From positions 1-64,000 of the forward strand of contig JAQUPX010000005.1 in NCBI GenBank assembly GCA_028716385.1: a stretch of DNA of 64,000 nt, read 5' to 3'. Below the pieces are notes generated by a model. That model was not told the origin of the DNA. It did not search any database and saw nothing but the letters and a program-made list of their open reading frames with translations. Below, one piece after another: positions 16,272 to 24,928 of this stretch; positions within the stretch are counted from its first letter, which is position 1, and each line of letters starts with the position of its first letter. Position numbers and translations under genes: made by a program. The stretch comes from a bacterium (GTDB lineage Bacteria; Hydrothermota; UBA3073; JACQXS01; JAQTXJ01).

Positions 16272-17720
16272 TTATCTTATAATTGTAATCTTCTTTGTTA
16301 TTTTTAATGTGCCGGAAGTAAGTGTTAGAAAATACACTCCCGTTTTTAATTCTTTTGCGGACAGGGGAATGCTATAACTACCTGCCTTTTTCTCCCCGTC
16401 AACTAAAGTCTTTACGCAACGTCCAGAGAGGTCGTAGATACAAAGAGTGGTCAGTGGTCGGTTGTCAGTGGTCAGTTCCGATAAGTGATAAGTGATGACT
16501 GTAGATTTGGAGAAGGGGTTTTGGGAGACGGACAGATTATAATCTGTCTCTACGGGTTTGGGGTCTTCAACCGAAGCTTCAGCACCAATTTTTATCAACC
16601 ACATATCACCAGCGCCGTTTATGCCATAAGAATCGGTAGTGCCACAAACTATATACCCGCCATCAGAAGTCTGTTGAATTTCTCCTAAATACTCGTAGTC
16701 TGAGCCGCCGAAAACTTTAGTCCACAAAGTATCACCTGTTGGATTCGTCTTTATGAGCCATATATCTTCTACGCCAAAAGACCGGGTTATCCCGCAAGCT
16801 ATATACCCGCCGTCAGTAGTTTGTTGAGCAGATCCCCCATAATCATAATCACTTCCTCCAAATAGTTTATCCCACTGCTCATTTCCAAGGCTATCTATTT
16901 TTATTAACCATAAATCATTAGTGCTGGACGCAGGAGAAGCTGATCCACAAATTATATATCCTCCATCCGTAGTTTTGTTAATTGAAGCCCCGCCATCGCT
17001 GTATATAGTTCCGAAAGTTTTATCCCATTGCTTGTTTCCGTTTGCATCTGTTTTTATTATCCAAACGTCATAATCCCCTGCGCCAAAAGAACCGGTGCCA
17101 CCGCAAACTATATATCCACCGTCATTGGCCTGAAGGACTGAATGCCCAATATCCCAGCTGGTACCGCCAAAAACTTTAGTCCACATCGTATCACCCAATG
17201 AATTCGTCTTTATAAGCCAGACATCAAAATTGCCTGCGCCGAAGGACGTTGTCTCCCCCGTGATAATATAACCACCATCAGAAGTCTGCTTAACCGAAAA
17301 ACTAAAATCATCTCCTGAACCACCGAAAGTTTTATCCCATTGTTTATTTCCACTGTTATCAGTTTTAATTAGCCATATATTTCCATTGGAGCCACCGGAG
17401 GTGGTGCCGCACATTATGTATCCTCCATCCGTAGTCTGCCGAACTGAAGTACCTAAATCATATTGTGCAATTCCAAAAATTTTATCCCATTGCTTATTTC
17501 CGTTTGCATCCGTTTTTACTAACCATGCATCTTTTCCCCCTGCCCCATATGAACAAGTGTATCCACAGGCAATATAGCCACCATCAGAAGTCTGTTGAAC
17601 TGATTTCCCTTCCTCAACAGCCGTATCGCCGAAAGTTCTTGTCCATGCCGTATCCGGTGCGGATGCGAATGCATTACCTGCGAGCAGTATTACTGTGAGC
17701 AAAATAAGATATTTTTTCAT
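16272..17720 (-). CDS. Secreted delta-60-like repeat protein with sorting-type domain
   Basis: 482 residues; signal peptide ends at 'AFA-SAP' (19). About seven units of 50 residues follow, each reading 'W-T-x-x-FG....GxSVQQTxDGGYIxCGxTxSxGxGxxDxWLIKTDxNGxxxWDK', as in delta-60/PQQ-like propellers. The C-terminus is 'NPFSKSTVITYHLSEL', a short linker and the sorting domain ending 'KKITIIR'. A strong AAGGATGGGA ribosome site precedes the ATG. It lies 16 bases before one YVTN gene and 13 bases after another, so it belongs to the same operon. It is likely displayed on the cell surface. Confidence 0.83.
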   Translation of the reverse strand: MKKYLILLTVILLAGNAFASAPDTAWTRTFGDTAVEEGKSVQQTSDGGYIACGYTCSYGAGGKDAWLVKTDANGNKQWDKIFGIAQYDLGTSVRQTTDGGYIMCGTTSGGSNGNIWLIKTDNSGNKQWDKTFGGSGDDFSFSVKQTSDGGYIITGETTSFGAGNFDVWLIKTNSLGDTMWTKVFGGTSWDIGHSVLQANDGGYIVCGGTGSFGAGDYDVWIIKTDANGNKQWDKTFGTIYSDGGASINKTTDGGYIICGSASPASSTNDLWLIKIDSLGNEQWDKLFGGSDYDYGGSAQQTTDGGYIACGITRSFGVEDIWLIKTNPTGDTLWTKVFGGSDYEYLGEIQQTSDGGYIVCGTTDSYGINGAGDMWLIKIGAEASVEDPKPVETDYNLSVSQNPFSKSTVITYHLSELTTDNRPLTTLCIYDLSGRCVKTLVDGEKKAGSYSIPLSAKELKTGVYFLTLTSGTLKITKKITIIR

Positions 17721-17733
17721 AATCCCATCCTTT

Positions 17734-20016
17734 TCATTTCATTAAGATTAATTTTTTTGTTGTGCTGATTATATTAGATTCTTCGCTACGCTCAGTCACC
17801 GCCGAGGCGGTCGCCGCCTGAGCGGGATGTTCCAGATGTGCCAAATGACAAACTGCGGTTAGTTTTACAAAATAAATTCCAGTTTTTAGTTCGGTTGCGT
17901 TATTATCGGTGCCATCCCAGGTGACAGTGGTCATTGGGGAATTAGGTAATTGAGTTATTGGAAATGACTTTACTAATTTGCCGGCGAGGTCGTAAATAGT
18001 TAATTGGAGGTTAGTTAATAGTGTATTAGGAGGAACAGAGCAAGTGATGATTGTTGAATGAGAGAAGGGGTTTTGGGAGACGGTTAAGTTTGGTCCGCCA
18101 AGGCGAGATGTCGCTTCGCTCCAATTGGAGGAGGGGTCTTCGACTGCTACTTTATCTTCGAGTACCCAAACTCCTCCGTCGGAAAAACAACTCAGATATA
18201 CCAAACTATTTTGTAGGTTAACCGCAACATAGGAAGGTCTTTTCCCTATCTGCACTGTTTGCGTTACCGAATCAGTCGTTCCGTCAATTACTGAGACATT
18301 GTAACCGTTATAATTTGTCACATAAATTTTATTTGTTGTTGGGTTTACGCATACACCATAAGGATAAGACCCGACAGATACCGTAGCAGTTACCAAATTA
18401 GTTATCCCGTCAATTACGGAAACTGTGCTACTACCACAATTTGCCACATAAATTTTATTTGTTGTCGGGTTTACGCAAATCTCCCGTGGAGAAGCCCCTA
18501 CGGATACCGTAGCAATTACCCAATTAGTTGTCCCGTCAATTACTGAAACATTGCTACTGTTACAATTTGCCACATAAATTTTATTTGTTGTCGGGTTTAC
18601 GCAAATCTCCCGTGGAGAAGCCCCTACGGATACCGTAGCAGTTACCGAATTTGTCGTCCCGTCAATTACGGAAACTGTGCCACTACTAATATTATTTGCC
18701 ACATAAATTTTATTTGTTGTCGGGTTTACGCATACACCATAAGGAGAAGCCCCTACAGATACCGTAGCAGTTACCGAATTAGTCGTCCCGTTAATTACTA
18801 AAATGGTATTACCATAGTACTTTGCCGCATAAATTTTATTTGTTGTCGGGTTTACGCATATACCATAAGGCGAAGGCCCGACAGGTATCGTAGCTGCAAT
18901 TGTTTTATCCTCATTAACTACTAAAATATTATCACCATAATAATTTCCTACATAAAGTTTATTTGTTGTAGGATTTATACAGATATCCTGAGGAGCAACT
19001 CCTATAGTTATAACATCAACAACTAAATTAGTATTTCCATTAATTATTGAAACATTGTGACTGTTATTATTTGCCACATAAATTTTATTTGTTGCCGGGG
19101 TTACGCATACACCATAAGGATAAGACCCTACGGATACCGTGTCAGTTATGGAATCAGTCGTCCCGTCAATTACTGAAACGGAATTGTTATTATACTTTGA
19201 CACATAAATCTTATTTGTTTCCGTGTTTACGCAAATCTCTTGGGAAGAATACCCGACAGATAAGGTAGCAGTTACCAAATTAGTTATCCCGTCAATTACG
19301 GAAACTGTGCCACTATTAAAATTTGCCACATAAATCTTGTTTGTTGTTGGGTTTACACAAACCCCATTGGGAGAATACCCAACGGATATTGTAGCAGTTA
19401 CCGAATCAGTCGTCCCGTCAATTACGGAAACTGTGCCACTACTACTATTATTTGTCACATAAATTTTATTTGTTGTTGGGTTTACGCATACACCATAAGG
19501 ATAAGACCCCACGGATACCGTGTCAGTTAGCGAATTAGTCGTCCCGTCAATTACGGAAACTGTGCCACTACTACTATAATTTGTTACATAAATTTTGTTT
19601 GTTGTCGGGTTTACGCATATACCATAAGGAGAAGACCCCATAGATAACGTGTCAGTTACCAAATTAGTCGTTCCGTCAATTACGGAAACTTTGCCACTAC
19701 TACTACTGCTATAATTTGTTAAATAAATTTTGTTTGTTGTCGGGTTTACGCAAATACCGTAAGCATAAGTCCCAACGGGTATCTTAGCAGCCACTAAATT
19801 ATTTTCTTCAATTACCGAAACATTAAGAGTACTACCTGCCTGATTTATCAAATAGACCCTATTTGTCACCGGATTTATAGTTATTGCAGTCGGGCATAAC
19901 CCGTTTCCCAAAACTATACTATCGGCTAATGTTAAAGCAGCCGAAGCTGTTCCGGCAGTGAAGAATGACGTTATCACGAATAGCAAACATTTAGCGCTTA
20001 AAAGAAATCTTTTCAT
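17734..20016 (-). CDS. Secreted YVTN beta-propeller protein, paralogue of the gene at 13994
   Basis: 760 residues with the same signal peptide form ('MKRFLLSAKCLLFVITSFFTAG' type) and 14 YVTN units. Neighbouring units are very alike at the DNA level, for example around 18420-18660, which makes recombination between units easy. The C-domain carries the same in-frame palindromic insert as the gene at 13994 (17768-17850 here). The 3' end lies 13 bases from the next gene. Function beyond surface display cannot be read from sequence. Confidence 0.85.
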   Translation of the reverse strand: MKRFLLSAKCLLFVITSFFTAGTASAALTLADSIVLGNGLCPTAITINPVTNRVYLINQAGSTLNVSVIEENNLVAAKIPVGTYAYGICVNPTTNKIYLTNYSSSSSGKVSVIDGTTNLVTDTLSMGSSPYGICVNPTTNKIYVTNYSSSGTVSVIDGTTNSLTDTVSVGSYPYGVCVNPTTNKIYVTNNSSSGTVSVIDGTTDSVTATISVGYSPNGVCVNPTTNKIYVANFNSGTVSVIDGITNLVTATLSVGYSSQEICVNTETNKIYVSKYNNNSVSVIDGTTDSITDTVSVGSYPYGVCVTPATNKIYVANNNSHNVSIINGNTNLVVDVITIGVAPQDICINPTTNKLYVGNYYGDNILVVNEDKTIAATIPVGPSPYGICVNPTTNKIYAAKYYGNTILVINGTTNSVTATVSVGASPYGVCVNPTTNKIYVANNISSGTVSVIDGTTNSVTATVSVGASPREICVNPTTNKIYVANCNSSNVSVIDGTTNWVIATVSVGASPREICVNPTTNKIYVANCGSSTVSVIDGITNLVTATVSVGSYPYGVCVNPTTNKIYVTNYNGYNVSVIDGTTDSVTQTVQIGKRPSYVAVNLQNSLVYLSCFSDGGVWVLEDKVAVEDPSSNWSEATSRLGGPNLTVSQNPFSHSTIITCSVPPNTLLTNLQLTIYDLAGKLVKSFPITQLPNSPMTTVTWDGTDNNATELKTGIYFVKLTAVCHLAHLEHPAQAATASAVTERSEESNIISTTKKLILMK

Positions 20017-20032
20017 TAAGTTCTTCTTAACC

Positions 20033-22789
20033 TTATCTTATAATTGTAATCTTTTTTGTTTCTTTTGTGTTGCCAACTGTTAGTTTCACAAAATAAATTC
20101 CTGTTTTAAGGTCTTGGGCGTTAAGGGTTGTGGAGTAAGAGCCGGCGGGTTTTTCGCCATTTACAAGTGTTTTGACGCAACGGCCAGAGAGGTCGTAGAT
20201 ACAAAGAGTGGTCAGTGGTTCCGCCTGAGGCGGATCAGTGGTCAGTTCCGATAAGTGATAAGTGATGACTGTTGATTTGGAGAAGGGGTTTTGGGAAACA
20301 TCTAATTTTAGATTTTGGATTTTAGATTTTGGATTGGATTTTGGATTGGAGGGTTCTTCGATTCCGATACTTTTTTCCCATTTGCAGGGGATGCCGTTTA
20401 CTATTGACCATAGTCTATAATATCCATAGAAGTCCGACACTTGCGGATGCACGGTTGTGTGAGAAGTGTCCCAGTAAGAGCTTGAAGGCATAGTAATAAT
20501 ATCTCCACCGCCGTTCCCCTGAAAATTACCGCCGCCAATACGAACAAGTGATATGATTGGGTGGTCGGTATTTGATGCGTGGCAATGGTTGCCGCCATCT
20601 GCTTCCGTTATATCCCTGAAAAGGGAACCTTCTATATTCATAGTAGAAGATATAGGCGTTATGGAAGGATAATTTGTTATTTTTGATTGCCAGCCAGCCT
20701 GATACCCAAGTCCAAAATCAAATCTTTCTATAGAACTGAGGGCACTACTGCCGCTGTTTCCTCCGATTGCGTAGACGAAAGGTTTAATATCGGGAACAAG
20801 AACAGTTGAGTGATAACTTCTTCCCGAAGTAAATGCGCCGGTATTTGTCCATTTGTTTGTTGCCGGGTCATACAATTCGCAGGATGCAATGGGCCCCGGG
20901 TTTCCTCCGGACACCATTACGAGTCCTGCATAAGTCATTGTTGCGTTATGCAAATAGCGGGCAGTATTTAAAGAACCTGCCATACTCCAGAGGTTTGTGG
21001 TAGGGTCATAGATTTCACAAGTTGCAAGGGCGGTTCCGCTTACATCTTTTCCACCGATTACAAGGATTTTACCGCTTTGCAGTAAAACGGCGCTGTGCCA
21101 GGAACGAGCTGTATCTAAGGATGGGACGGCTGCCCATCCCGCCGTTATGGGGTCATAGATTTGGCAAGCAGTTGTTGGCGTCCCTGCGGAGGTTTCTCCG
21201 CCAATTACCATTACTCTGCCATCAAGCAGTAGCACTGCAGTATGTCTTGCTCTTGCCGTTGACATTGTTCCCGCACTAAGCGTCCATATGTTTCCATTAA
21301 ATATTTCACAAGTGTTTGTATAGCCCATTGAATTTTCTCCGCCGGTTACAAAAATAGTGCCGTCTTTTAATAGAGTAGAAGTATGGTCAAATCTTTGAGT
21401 GGACATACTTGCCGTAGTAGTCCATGCTTCTCCAACCGAACTATACATTTCGCAGGAACTGAGCGCTCCGCCTCCGTTTTTTCCACCCGTAACAAAAACT
21501 TTACCATTCAGGTCAATTGTTAAATTTGCGGTATGGTGTGTTCTTGCGGTAGATAACGAGCCTGTGGCAGTTGTTGTATTTTTTTGGTAATTAAATAATT
21601 CGCAGGAGTTTAATGCCGTTCCGGCGGCATCTTCCCCGCCCGAGATAAGGATATTTGTTGGCAGTAACGTTGTAGTTGCGGCACAGCGAGCAGTATTCAA
21701 AGGTGTTTGAGACGACCATCCGGCGCCTTCGGCAGGGTCATAGATTTCGGTTCTTATGTCACCACCCGTGTTATATTCTCCGTGAGCAAGGACTTTCCCG
21801 GTAGGCAAAATTGTAGCTACAAAATGCCATCTTTCTACTGTCATAGGGTCTGTTATTGTCCATTGGTCAGTTTCGGGGTTATAAATTTCACAGGTATTTA
21901 AGCCCGCTCCTCCTATTAACAAAGCTTTCCCATTTGGGAGCAAAGCCAATGCCGGTATTAATCTCGGAGAAACATTTTGTGTTGCCCCTGAATATGACCA
22001 TTTTTGGGTTACTACGTCATACAACTGTGATACTGTCGTGTTTCCGCCTGCGGTTAATACTTTTTGAGGAGTAGTTCTTAACAAAACAGCTACGTGTTTA
22101 ACCAGTCCTGTTAGGAGAGAATCCGTATAACTAAATGTTTCCGAGACCGGATTAAAAATTTCGCAAGATTTATAGATTTGTTGGGCAAGAGTCCAGCCAC
22201 CCATTAACATTACAGTGCCGTTTGGCAATCTTACTTCTGCCGAATGGAAGCGGGTGTATAAACCACTTGTGCCATCAATATTATCGGCAATCCTGCGCAG
22301 AGTATCTATATTCCATTCATAAATATAACAGGTAATTCCACCCGGGTGGTCAACAAAAAGGACTCTTCCGTCATATAATAGATTCCAACATTCTTGCATT
22401 GACCCTGCAAAATCCGTTTGCCAGTACCATCCGGTGTTTCGCCATAGTTTTGTTTGCGGGTTATAATTCCAGAGATACCCGCGATCGGTTTCCAGTAAAA
22501 CGTTTCCGTCCGGGAGTAAAACTGCGGTAGTGTGATCATTTCTGTATAAAGCAGTATCGTAGGAAGCTGCCTGCCATTTCCCTGTAGCCGGGTCAAAGGT
22601 TTCATAACTTACCAAAGCATTACTTGACATGCCCCCAAACGCCATAACTTTTGAATCCGTGAGCATTACAGACTGACCACCGGATCTTGCGGTATTGAGG
22701 CTCCCTGTAGTTAACGACCATCTGCCTGCGCCGTATGCTACGTTTCCACAGAATAAAAGTGCAAAAACAAATTTTATAGATTTAAGCAT
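20033..22789 (-). CDS. Secreted Kelch/galactose-oxidase-like propeller protein with sorting-type domain
   Basis: 918 residues. The ATG at 22789 is preferred to the one at 22819 because AAGGGGGC precedes it and the signal peptide then starts at residue 1 (cleavage near 'AYG-AGRW', about 20). Residues 20-690 hold about 13 Kelch units with 'TARxxHTAVLLxDGxVMVxGG....CExYDP'. There is a non-Kelch segment before the sorting domain, which ends 'KKITIIR'. The loop 'LTTDPPQAEPLTT' shows a spacer palindrome (CCGCCTGAGGCGG) inserted into the 'LTTDNRPLTT' motif of sister proteins. Confidence 0.83.
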   Translation of the reverse strand: MLKSIKFVFALLFCGNVAYGAGRWSLTTGSLNTARSGGQSVMLTDSKVMAFGGMSSNALVSYETFDPATGKWQAASYDTALYRNDHTTAVLLPDGNVLLETDRGYLWNYNPQTKLWRNTGWYWQTDFAGSMQECWNLLYDGRVLFVDHPGGITCYIYEWNIDTLRRIADNIDGTSGLYTRFHSAEVRLPNGTVMLMGGWTLAQQIYKSCEIFNPVSETFSYTDSLLTGLVKHVAVLLRTTPQKVLTAGGNTTVSQLYDVVTQKWSYSGATQNVSPRLIPALALLPNGKALLIGGAGLNTCEIYNPETDQWTITDPMTVERWHFVATILPTGKVLAHGEYNTGGDIRTEIYDPAEGAGWSSQTPLNTARCAATTTLLPTNILISGGEDAAGTALNSCELFNYQKNTTTATGSLSTARTHHTANLTIDLNGKVFVTGGKNGGGALSSCEMYSSVGEAWTTTASMSTQRFDHTSTLLKDGTIFVTGGENSMGYTNTCEIFNGNIWTLSAGTMSTARARHTAVLLLDGRVMVIGGETSAGTPTTACQIYDPITAGWAAVPSLDTARSWHSAVLLQSGKILVIGGKDVSGTALATCEIYDPTTNLWSMAGSLNTARYLHNATMTYAGLVMVSGGNPGPIASCELYDPATNKWTNTGAFTSGRSYHSTVLVPDIKPFVYAIGGNSGSSALSSIERFDFGLGYQAGWQSKITNYPSITPISSTMNIEGSLFRDITEADGGNHCHASNTDHPIISLVRIGGGNFQGNGGGDIITMPSSSYWDTSHTTVHPQVSDFYGYYRLWSIVNGIPCKWEKSIGIEEPSNPKSNPKSKIQNLKLDVSQNPFSKSTVITYHLSELTTDPPQAEPLTTLCIYDLSGRCVKTLVNGEKPAGSYSTTLNAQDLKTGIYFVKLTVGNTKETKKITIIR

Positions 22790-22907
22790 AGTGCCCCCTT
22801 GTATCAAATTAAAAATCAAAAATTAAAAATCAAATATATACAAAAACAAATACATACAAAAACAAATACATTGCCACTAAAACACAAAATTACACTAAAC
22901 GAAAAAT

Positions 22908-24320
22908 TCACTTCATTAAAATTAGTTTTTTAGTTAATTTAGTATTGCCTGAAGTCAGTTTTACAAAATAGATACCGGATTTTAGTTTGTTTGCGTTATT
23001 ATCGGTGCCATCCCAGGTTACAGTGGTCATTGGGGAATTAGGTAATTGAGTTATTGGAAAGGATTTTACTAATTTGCCGGCGATGTTGTAGATGCGCAAG
23101 GAACAGGCATGCCTGTTCCCTACGGAGAAGGAAATGACTGTTGATTTTGAGAAGGGGTTTTGGGAGACTTCTAATTTTAGATTTTGGAATGCGGAATGCG
23201 GATTGGAAGAATTGCGAGAGGAGGGTTCTTCGACTGCGACTTCTTTATTCAGTCTAATTAGATATATATCCTGGTAATTACCGGGAGAGACTGTATTGCC
23301 CAAGACGATAAATCCTTCATCAGCACATTGAACCGCCGAGTAACCAAAATTAAGGTCATTTTTTCCGAAGATTTCGGTCCATAGGGTGTCTCCAGATGGA
23401 TTTGTCCTTACTAAATAAATACTACTATCTTTTGAACCAAAAGACCCTGTAGTTCCCGCGATAATAAATCCTTCATCGGTACATTTTGCTACTGACTGTC
23501 CATAATCATTTTCAACTCCACCATAAGTTTTTATCCACAAATTATTGCCCGATGAATTTGTCTTTGTCAAAACAACATCACTGGTTTTCTGTGTGGTAAC
23601 AAATCCTCCATCGTTGCATTGGACTACCGAAGAGCCCCAAATAGGTGTAGTCCATAAAGTGTCACCTAAGGAATCAGTTCGAATTAAATAATCTCCCGCA
23701 ATAATAAATCCTCTATCCTCGCATTGAACTACTGAATAGCCATAATAATAGTTAGTTCCACCGTAGGTTCTTGTCCAGAGGGTATCGCCTAAAGAATTTG
23801 TCTTAATGAGATAGGCAGCTCCATTGCCTGTTCCGAAAGAGTATGTATATCCTGCTATGATGAGCCCGCTATCATAAGTCTGTTGAACTGAATAGCCATA
23901 GTCATAGTTAGTTCCACCGTAGGTTCTTGTCCAGAGGGTATCGCCTAAAGAATTTGTCTTAATTAGATAAACATCCGCATTCCCAGCCCCAAAAGAACGG
24001 GTATATCCTGCTATGACGAGCCCGCTGTCAAAAACCTGTTGAACTGAATAGCCACCCTCAACGCTATCCCCGCCTAAAGTTTTTGTCCATAAAGTATCGC
24101 CGGAAGAATTCATTTTGATTAGATAAACATCACTATAACTTGCTCCGAAAGAGGATGTAGAACCTACAACAATAAACCCGCTATCATAAGTCTGCTGAAC
24201 GGAAAGGCCATAATCACTGGAAGTTCCTCCAAAAGTTCTTGTCCAGAGGGTATCGGGTGCGGATGCGAATAAGTTTGTTCCTGTAAGGATAATTAATATA
24301 ATCAAATATTTTTTAATCAC
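22908..24320 (-). CDS. Secreted delta-60-like repeat protein with sorting-type domain, first gene of the array
   Basis: 470 residues beginning at a GTG (24320) with 'AAGAGAAAA' upstream. The signal peptide ends at 'LFA-SAP' (19). Seven units of about 50 residues follow ('WTRTYGGTNYDYGYSVQQTYDSGLIIAGYT' type), then linker and sorting domain ending 'TKKLILMK'. The promoter at 24411-24439 and a hairpin in the leader (24330-24365) lie upstream. The gap to the Kelch gene is 118 bases and A-rich, with a tandem 'acatacaaaaacaaat', so that gene may be co-transcribed or separately started. Confidence 0.82.
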   Translation of the reverse strand: MIKKYLIILIILTGTNLFASAPDTLWTRTFGGTSSDYGLSVQQTYDSGFIVVGSTSSFGASYSDVYLIKMNSSGDTLWTKTLGGDSVEGGYSVQQVFDSGLVIAGYTRSFGAGNADVYLIKTNSLGDTLWTRTYGGTNYDYGYSVQQTYDSGLIIAGYTYSFGTGNGAAYLIKTNSLGDTLWTRTYGGTNYYYGYSVVQCEDRGFIIAGDYLIRTDSLGDTLWTTPIWGSSVVQCNDGGFVTTQKTSDVVLTKTNSSGNNLWIKTYGGVENDYGQSVAKCTDEGFIIAGTTGSFGSKDSSIYLVRTNPSGDTLWTEIFGKNDLNFGYSAVQCADEGFIVLGNTVSPGNYQDIYLIRLNKEVAVEEPSSRNSSNPHSAFQNLKLEVSQNPFSKSTVISFSVGNRHACSLRIYNIAGKLVKSFPITQLPNSPMTTVTWDGTDNNANKLKSGIYFVKLTSGNTKLTKKLILMK

Positions 24321-24329
24321 TTTTCTCTT

Positions 24330-24382
24330 AGTTAGACTTTGTTCCGTCAGGGACTTAGTCTAACTTATCAGTGTTATCTGAC
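24330..24382 (-). repeat. Leader hairpin element, copy of the one at 5814
   Basis: AGTTAGACT (24330-24338) pairs with AGTCTAACT (24357-24365) around a GTTCCGTCAGGGAC core. The flank 24359-24382 matches 5815-5837 in reverse orientation with a single base inserted. It lies inside the predicted mRNA leader of the gene starting at 24320. Confidence 0.75.
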
Positions 24383-24410
24383 TTATTTCATCAACAAGTA
24401 TCTTTATACT

Positions 24411-24439
24411 TAAATATTCTGAAAAGGTAGTTTTGTCAA
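24411..24439 (-). promoter_or_regulatory. Promoter of the propeller-protein array
   Basis: Minus-strand TTGACA (24434-24439), 17-base spacer, TATTTA (24411-24416). The sequence from 24388 to 24439, including 'atacttgttgatgaaa', is nearly the same as at 11450-11501. The start codon is about 90 bases downstream. Confidence 0.75.
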
Positions 24440-24445
24440 TCTTTT

Positions 24446-24928
24446 AATGTAGATGAACACAAAAATAGCAAGAACTGTCCTACGCTACGCTTCTGGATAG
24501 AAATCCCTCCGGTAAAAGATTCCGGACAATCCCGCCGAGGCGGGATGTCGCTACGCTCCACAATCTTTTTCCTAATTTACATAAGGGAGTGTAAGTAATC
24601 GCACAAGCACTCAAGGGCTTTCTATAATTTATAGTAACTGAAAAAACAAAGAACAGAAAGAATTTTAACAGGGACTGTAAGAGACTGTAAGCGAAAAGAA
24701 ACAGATAACAAAATAAAGAGTATAGCCACGGATAACTAACCCCAGCTGAACTGGATAACAAACCCTAAGGGTTATTACCCAAGAGTTTGTAAACGGATTG
24801 ACACGGACAACAAAAAACAAAAAGAATGAAACCGCAGATAAATCATGCCTTCGGCAGACAGGCGCAAATAAACGCAGAAAAAAGAAAAACGGAATATAGA
24901 GAATTATGAAAAAAAAAGACAGAAACTA
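24446..24928. repeat. Gene-free spacer with repeat blocks and palindromes
   Basis: No gene is seen. The block 24477-24640 is a longer copy of 7030-7095, split by palindromes ('cccgccgaggcggg' at about 24531-24544, 'ccggtaaaagattccgg' at about 24510-24526). Words 'aacagggactgtaagagact' (24668) and 'ggattgacacggacaacaaa' (24794) relate to the repeats at 8821 and 9006. A palindrome insertion lies at 24843-24862. Confidence 0.6.
24843..24862. repeat. 20-bp palindromic element inserted in a word repeat
   Basis: These 20 bases (TGCC-TTCGG-CAGACAGG type) interrupt 'accgcagataaa/cgcaaataaacgcag'. The uninterrupted relative is at about 9066-9087 and again at about 9265-9286. Same insert length as the element at 6508. 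Confidence 0.8.

Noticed and set aside
12468-19268. Plus-strand frames inside the YVTN genes
   Set aside because: Periodic shadows of the 42-residue units on the other strand.
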